Below, in pieces: positions 19,024 to 23,352 of a DNA stretch of 23,352 bases; position 1 is the first letter of the stretch; each line of letters starts with the position of its first letter. The stretch spans positions 297,423-320,774 of the forward strand of contig FN648619.1 in NCBI GenBank assembly GCA_000310025.1. The letters are read 5' to 3'. The translations under genes were made by a program, and so were the position numbers. The notes under the pieces are model-generated. The model saw nothing but the letters and a program-made list of their open reading frames with translations, did no database searches and was not told the origin of the DNA. Source of the stretch: Ectocarpus siliculosus. Taxonomy: Eukaryota > Sar > Phaeophyceae > Ectocarpales > Ectocarpaceae.

Positions 19024-19557
19024 TCACTTCTTGGCCCTCTCTTCCGACGACGCCTTGTCCTTGTCGGCCTCGCCACCACCTCCGTCGGCGTTCCCGTTAG
19101 CGTCGCCGCCCCCCTCGGCATCGCTCGACGACGGACCCCGCTTCCCAAGCCTCACCACCTCTTGCGCCACCGCGGCCTCATCAGCCTTCGCCGCTCCTTC
19201 CCCGTCCTTCCCGCCCGCCGCTTTGTCTCCGCCTTCTGCCGGTGCGGCATCACTCGCCGCGGGTGTCACATCGGAATCCATCGCCTCCGCCTCCGCCGCC
19301 GCCGCTGCCGTCTCCTTCACGGGGGTCGAAGCCTTTTCCGTGCTAGCGCTACCGCCGCCGCCGCCGGAAGAGGAAGCGGTGGCCGATGCATCGCCGCTCG
19401 CCGCGCTGGCGCTGCTCTTGTCTCCGGTACCAGCACCGCTGCTGCTGCCGCCGGTCGATGCGCGCTCGGACTCCGCTGTTGTGCCCCCCACCGCCGCCGA
19501 CGCATCGGCGTTGCCCTTGCCGGGCGCCCCTGCCGTCGGGCTTGCAGACCTCGACGT
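19024..19557 (-). CDS. SIN3: Sin3-like gene last exon (Ala/Gly/Ser/Glu-rich tail and stop)
   Basis: The exon encodes 177 residues and ends with TGA at 19026-19024. It follows a T-run and GGGCAG in phase 0, matching exon d. The sequence is rich in Ala, Gly, Ser, Thr, Glu and Asp, with no fold visible, except for a short patch with VAQEVVRLGKRG and a charged end KDKASSEERAKK. The stop overlaps a strong donor-like site, AA|GTGAGT, so the exon might be spliced on in some transcripts. No convincing further exon was found downstream. Confidence 0.65.
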   Translation of the reverse strand, partial: TSRSASPTAGAPGKGNADASAAVGGTTAESERASTGGSSSGAGTGDKSSASAASGDASATASSSGGGGGSASTEKASTPVKETAAAAAEAEAMDSDVTPAASDAAPAEGGDKAAGGKDGEGAAKADEAAVAQEVVRLGKRGPSSSDAEGGGDANGNADGGGGEADKDKASSEERAKK

Positions 19558-20186
19558 CTGCCCACAAAAAAAAAAAAGAGAGAGGGGTCCGGAACCAAGA
19601 AAGGAGTGTTAGGGTTTTTCAAGGGAATGCATGACGACAGCAGTGTTCGTGCAAGGTATGCAAGGGAATGCATATCGGGAGGGAGAGACAGAGGGGTGGG
19701 AGGTAACCATTTGTGATCCGTCCCATGCCATGAGGTCCACATCCATGGTCCACATCAATGTGGAACACCCGCGCTGCATTCCCCACGGCAAACACGGGCA
19801 TCAAGAGTGCGCGACTTTCCTTGAAGAAAAAAACAAAGCCCCTGGTTTGGGTTTGAGCAGCGTTTAGGTGGTATTTCCAGTATACATGGCGCCGGTGTTC
19901 CACACTAGCTCAAACGCGTTTTGAGCGGCTGCGGCGGCGGCGGGGTATACAAACGGGTTTCACCGGCGCACCTCTGCCGGGCGATACGGAGCAAGGGCAG
20001 ACACAGACCAGCCCAGGCGAAACATAGCAGCCTTCGCAGGGATTTTTCTATCAAGCAAACATGTTGGACAAAGCGTGCAATCGGGAAAGCTGGGCATAGG
20101 GTTCGGGATGATAGGGTCTGCGAACCCCCCTCCCTGTTCCATTTCCCCGAAAACTTGACTGCTCGCGAACGCGGTCCAGGCGACAA

Positions 20187-20218
<32 letters not shown>

Positions 20219-20289
20219 TCGAGCTCGTAACACCGTCCACAACAACGGAAAACAACACACCTCCGGTACGGCCAGGGTGGCTCCAGTCC

Positions 20290-20326
<37 letters not shown>

Positions 20327-20497
20327 GCTGCAGGTCGAGTTGGGCACGACCAGCTCGATGAGGAGGGAAGCGCCCCCATCCCCCCCGGCTGGTATCGACG
20401 GTGGTGATGATGATGATGATGGTGGTGGTGCGGTCGACCACTGCAGCCTGTTTGACGGTTGGGAGACAAAACAAGCGGCGGAGACGTCAAGACAGAA

Positions 20498-20547
<50 letters not shown>

Positions 20548-23012
20548 TAAGAGATGAGAAACGAAGAGATAGAGAGAAAGAACGCTCGGGAAAATAAGAC
20601 ATGTCTTGTATCTCTGCCTCTGCCTCAATTATGACCTTTATCTCTCTTATCTCTCTGTCTCTGTCTCGGCCTGCTTCTACCTCTATCATTGTATCACTCC
20701 CCTATCTTTATTCGTTCTGCCTCCGTCTTTGTCCCTCTCGGTCCGCCCTTCCTTGCACACCCATCGACCCAAACCAACCGAACCGGACCCCTCGAAACCA
20801 AGACAACATTCAATGCTATTCCAAAACTGTACCACTGAATCCGTATCAATCCAGGCAACTGAACCCAAGGCAAGACGTCGCTCGAATCTCAGACCCAAGA
20901 CTACTGCAGGGTGCCCACGCCAACCGCAAAGAGAAAATAAGGTACCTTTCGTGTGGAACGAGGAGGAAACCGACAGGAGCAATTTTCATGCCCATTCTGC
21001 ATCACCAAAACTAAAAACACAACATACGCACACACACCGGCGTGCGCCATGCTGGATGACTTCTCCTACCTGAACAGGTTGTCCACCTTGCTTTTGAGCA
21101 CCTTGCGGCACTCCGAAAGCAATCGCGCCGGCTGGAACGCACCGAGCGCGGCCTGCTCGCCAAAAAAAAAAAAAAAACGACGTGCAGGCAGATGCGGAGT
21201 GAATAACCTTGACGGACGAAATATCGGGCCTTGATGGGCAGGGTTTCAGAAAAAAAGTACCCAGGCAACCTGTAGCAAACAAGCGTGTAACAGACCAGCA
21301 GAGAGCCCGGCACATCGCACGACGCCTACATGTATCTCCAACCCATGGGCCTGCTATGATATTACCCCCCCACGTATACGTGGATGACACGACTCTGAAC
21401 CTGTGGCATTGGTGCGCCATTGTGAAGGTCAAGCACAACAATTCCTTGCGAAACGAGAGGTTTTATGGAGGGGACGAATGGTTTCACGACAATGGAGGGG
21501 CAAACAAGCATATAAAAGGTAAAAATAATAAAATAATACCATTGTGGGAATACAATAACATGTGGAAAAACGGTTCTGGAACGGCAATCCGGGATTAGCG
21601 CTGGTGAAAGACAAAGCAACCGGAGGTTTGAACAAGAGCAACAACGCGGTGATTGTCCTGCAGCAAGCACCTGGTGCTCGAAGAGCTGCAGCATCTTGAG
21701 GGAGGAATCGTCGTCCACGACCAGCTTGAGTTGCCGCAAGAAAGCGTTGATAACCTGAAGGAAAAAAAAAATGAATAAAAAAAAAACATCGATAGGGAAA
21801 AGCCAGGGGACAGCAAAATGCGGACATTTTTCGATTAGCCGACAGACGGGTTTTTCTCCACGACAAAAAACGTTTTTCTTAGAACAAATACGTACAAAGT
21901 CTGAAAGACTACCGCCCGTTCGAGAAACAGCGATCAGAATCATGAGAAAACAAAAACAAAAGCGATCGGGATCAGCCAGGACACAACAAAAAGTGGACAC
22001 TTTTTCGATTAGCCGACAGGCGTGTTGTTTCTGTTTTCTCCAACACAAAAATGTCTTGTTTTTAGAAAACATATATACAAACGCAGAGAGACCAATACCC
22101 GTTCGAGATAAAATCACTTTCTTCGTTGTTCAATGCAGGGTTTCGATTCACGAGGCCGTTGTGTGGCTTACGAGATACAACCACTTGTGTTCGTTGTTCG
22201 ACGGGTTTCGATTCAAGAGGCCTTACGCCGCAAGGAGAAAAACATTACATTCAGAAGAAAAGCCGAGATGAAGACCGTTCGCGACGTACGACTACTGATT
22301 GCCGAGGGTCGATCAACAAACCGAAAAGGTGGTTGGAGCAGATAAGAGGCCGCTGCGTAACCTGCTGACAAGGGCGAGGCGATGCAACTGCTTCTTCCTG
22401 CCCGTGACGGCGGGAGGCTCGTGCGACAATATTACAGTTAGAGCAAAGAGCACCGGCTGCTGCTTTAACGCGAGAAGAACAGAAAGGAAAAAAGGCCGGC
22501 TGCTTTGGTGCGACACGAGGATGACGGCGGACCGGAGGTCTAGGGTATATAGACGACTAGCGCAAGACAAAAACAACAAAAATGAGCGTGGAAAGAGAAG
22601 TTGATTTGTGTTGGTTGAGGGGGGGAAAGAAATACAGCATCCGTAGTTAGGCGTCGACCATGCAAGGTGTCCGCGTCAGTTGGACCAGCGCGGATGTTCG
22701 ACGGAACTGAGCCGAGATCGGAACGGATTCTAACGTCAAGACCACAACAACGTTCGTACCGCACCTTGTCGTAGGCAAACCGCGTCCACGTCAGATGGAC
22801 CAGTACAAATGTTACATAAGGCATTGAGCACAGATTGGAATGGTTTCTACTGATGTGAATAAAACATCACCATCAACAACAACAACTACAATAAAACTGT
22901 CTTGTACAACAACATCAGCAGCAGCAGCAGCAGCAATTCCTACCTTGTCGTAGGAAAACAGCATGTAGGCCTCGTTCCCGACGGTGAGCTGCACGGCGTC
23001 TTCCAGCTTCAG
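19024..23012 (-). CDS. SIN3: Sin3-like transcriptional corepressor, C-terminal part (5' end outside window)
   Basis: Partial model: join of 23012-22944, 21754-21671, 21152-21070, 20447-20261 and 19557-19024, minus strand. It gives 318 residues, with GT-AG introns and phases 0, 0, 2, 0 that all agree. Across exons a and b the protein reads EAYMLFSYDK then VINAFLRQLKLVVDDD and LKMLQLFE. This matches the C-terminal Sin3 region, where YxLFTxDKLI is followed by a helix with (K/R)QL and LLQLY. Exons c and d add a segment ending VDNLFRLQW and a strand LLIELVV, as in Sin3 DENxYRxxx and LTIELLD. Sin3 is the nuclear scaffold of histone deacetylase complexes. The PAH and HDAC-interaction domains would be encoded upstream, outside the window. 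A poly-Ser tract interrupts exon d, and the last 177 residues are a low-complexity tail. Confidence 0.75.
20013..20082 (+). repeat. Dispersed repeat copy 2
   Basis: The segment matches 4568-4639 in the same orientation, including the exact 14-mer GCAAACATGTTGGA. Frames on the minus strand also look alike (FVQHVCLIEK here, FIQHVCIIRK there). Confidence 0.5.
20190..20218. repeat. CAG trinucleotide repeat (intronic)
   Basis: An uninterrupted CAG run lies about 70 bases from the CTG run at 20291-20325 and has the opposite sense. Confidence 0.92.
20261..20447 (-). CDS. SIN3: Sin3-like gene exon d (IELVV strand with poly-Ser insert)
   Basis: The exon has 187 bases. Its first base completes the Arg codon AG|G left open by exon c, and it ends after PE at GAG|GTGTGT. 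It encodes LQWSTAPPP with a run of TCA/CCA codons, then GGASLLIELVVPNSTCSG, then a poly-Ser tract from AGC codons, then GTGATLAVPE. LLIELVV corresponds to the LTIELLD-type strand of Sin3. A long CT repeat upstream extends the polypyrimidine tract. The Ser tract is about 12 residues and is likely variable in length. Confidence 0.65.
20291..20325. repeat. CTG trinucleotide repeat (coding poly-Ser on minus strand)
   Basis: The run reads CAG on the minus strand, and the exon d frame uses it as AGC, giving Ser. Confidence 0.9.
20448..21069 (-). other. Intron of the Sin3-like gene (exon c to d)
   Basis: The intron runs from GTAGGA to AAACAG. Near its 3' end is a CT repeat on the minus strand (20501-20543). 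No gene was recognised in it. Confidence 0.65.
20501..20543. repeat. GA/CT dinucleotide microsatellite
   Basis: About 21 GA units on the plus strand form a pyrimidine tract upstream of the exon d acceptor on the minus strand. Confidence 0.95.
21070..21152 (-). CDS. SIN3: Sin3-like gene exon c (ends VDNLFR)
   Basis: The exon has 83 bases, phase 0 in and phase 2 out, after a 16-base T-run and GAGCAG; the acceptor one codon earlier would add Gln. It ends at TTCAG|GTAGGA. It encodes AALGAFQPARLLSECRKVLK then SKVDNLFR. The spacing LL-x3-(R/K)-x2-L-x4-DN-F matches the Sin3 segment between the DKL helix and the IELLD strand. Confidence 0.68.
21153..21670 (-). other. Intron of the Sin3-like gene (exon b to c)
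   Basis: The intron runs from GTGCTT to GAGCAG and ends with a 16-base T-run near the acceptor. No other structure was recognised in it. Confidence 0.65.
21671..21754 (-). CDS. SIN3: Sin3-like gene exon b (RQL helix)
   Basis: The exon has 84 bases, 28 codons, phase 0 to 0, after CTTCAG and ending at CAG|GTGCTT. It encodes VINAFLRQLKLVVDDDSSL, then KMLQLFEHQ, which lines up with the Sin3 helix following the DKL motif. The acceptor has a long T-rich tract that happens to be open in the same frame. Confidence 0.8.
21788..22120. repeat. Tandem duplication of about 174-184 bp
   Basis: Copies at about 21788-21960 and 21962-22120 share AGCCAGG, an exact TTCGATTAGCCGACAG, TTTTCTCCA-CAC and an exact CCCGTTCGAGA. 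Offsets grow from 174 to 184 bases through small insertions. Confidence 0.85.
22122..22225. repeat. Short tandem duplication of about 65 bp
   Basis: TTCGTTGTTC followed by GGGTTTCGATTCA-GAGGCC occurs at about 22122-22158 and again at 22190-22222. Confidence 0.8.
22667..22857. repeat. Tandem duplication of about 115 bp
   Basis: Copies at 22667-22739 and 22782-22857 share GTCC-CGTCAG-TGGACCAG, ATGTT, TGAGC and GAT-GGAA-GG-TTCTA at an offset of about 115 bases. Confidence 0.8.
22916..22935. repeat. CAG trinucleotide repeat next to exon a donor
   Basis: A short CAG run (CTG on the minus strand) lies about eight bases past the exon a splice donor. Confidence 0.88.
22944..23012 (-). CDS. SIN3: Sin3-like gene exon a (YMLFSYDK core)
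   Basis: The exon has 69 bases, 23 codons, in phase 0 at both ends. It follows ATCGCAG and ends at AAG|GTAGGA. It encodes LKLEDAVQLTVGNEAYMLF followed by SYDK, the most conserved part of the Sin3 C-terminal region (acidic LED, then aromatic-LF-aromatic-DK). A CAG repeat lies just after the donor. A degenerate copy of its 3' end lies in the following intron at about 22762-22780. Confidence 0.8.
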
Positions 23013-23106
23013 CTGCGATACACACGTACACGTAACGTTCACGGGAGTGAAGAACACATACGAACAACAACGACACGTGAGGCCAACCAATCAGATCGCG
23101 CGACAC

Positions 23107-23205
23107 ATCGAGCGAGGCCGAGGGGGTGGGAGAGATAAGATTGCGCAGCGCAGCGGCCAGGAAAGCGTTCCAAGACACACTAACAGCTGCAGCAAACACG
23201 TCCAT
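23107..23205 (-). CDS. Candidate additional upstream exon of the Sin3-like gene
   Basis: After CTTGCAG there is an open stretch of exactly 33 codons that ends at GAT|GTGTCG in phase 0, which would join exon a in frame across a 94-base intron. It contains SWNAFLAAALRNLI, similar in pattern to the FLxxLxxLL segment that precedes the acidic LED/YED part of Sin3. The donor is weak and codon use is less GC-rich than in neighbouring exons, so it may be chance. Confidence 0.35.
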
Positions 23206-23352
23206 CTGCAAGCCACCACCACACACAACAAACAAATCCCCAAACAAGGCAACAGGGTTACAAAAAAAAATGCCCATCTACAACTTGCAGCCAATGAGTA
23301 GTCAAAACGCGAAACGAAAGAGTCGCCGCAACCCCCCCCCCCCCCCCCGGGT
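23206..23352. other. Right contig end, ending in a C-run
   Basis: This stretch upstream of the Sin3-like exons is probably intronic. The last 20 or so bases are a C-run followed by GGGT and look unreliable, like the left end. Confidence 0.5.

Larger units (their letters stand above)
19558..20260 (-). other. Intron of the Sin3-like gene (exon d to last exon)
   Basis: The intron runs from GTGTGT to GGGCAG. It contains a CAG repeat at 20190-20218 and a second copy of a dispersed repeat at 20013-20082. No gene was recognised in it. Confidence 0.65.
21755..22943 (-). other. Intron of the Sin3-like gene (exon a to b), rich in duplications
   Basis: The intron runs from GTAGGA to CTTCAG. It carries three separate diverged tandem duplications (21788-22120, 22122-22225 and 22667-22857) and a CAG repeat next to the donor. 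No nested gene was recognised. Confidence 0.75.

Overview
This window is nuclear DNA of a eukaryote, most likely a brown alga (Phaeophyceae) or a close stramenopile. The main reason is a long run of the Cys/His motif C-x4-C-x15-C-x2-H-x12, the EsV-1-7 repeat. That family is expanded in Ectocarpus, includes the developmental regulator IMMEDIATE UPRIGHT, and is named after an ORF of the Ectocarpus virus EsV-1. GC-rich exons interrupted by long introns full of microsatellites and CAG/CTG tracts fit the same picture. The species itself cannot be read from the sequence.

Two genes can be supported, both on the minus strand and read from right to left. Gene 1 (14510 down to 1358) is a seven-exon gene whose splice phases close perfectly. 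It gives a predicted 1205-residue protein: nine EsV-1-7 repeats (residues 23-358) followed by about 850 residues of low-complexity Gly-, Gln-, Ser- and Pro-rich sequence. Exon 1 (two repeats) is separated from the rest by a 5-kb intron, so the link between exon 1 and exon 2 is the least certain part. Gene 2 (from the right edge down to 19024) is the 3' part of a Sin3-like transcriptional corepressor gene. Four short exons carry the conserved C-terminal Sin3 region, one candidate exon lies further upstream, and a long Ala/Gly/Ser/Glu tail ends the protein. The rest of the Sin3 gene lies outside the window. A possible putative regulator next to a chromatin corepressor is a coincidence of position as far as can be seen; nothing shows that they act together.

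Layout from left to right: 1-405 is homopolymer-dominated, probably artefactual contig-end sequence. 406-1357 is the 3' flank of gene 1. 1358-6184 holds the four large 3' exons of gene 1 with introns of 0.4-0.9 kb. 6185-9247 has two small repeat-coding exons and their introns. 9248-14216 is the long first intron, with no convincing nested gene. 14217-14510 is exon 1. 14511-19023 is about 4.5 kb of intergenic DNA. 19024-23205 is the Sin3-like gene. 23331-23350 is a C-run at the contig end.

The non-coding DNA is rich in diverged short tandem duplications (24 to about 184 bp) and microsatellites, several of which touch splice signals or exon ends. No rRNA, intact tRNA, CRISPR array, complete transposon or viral insertion was found.
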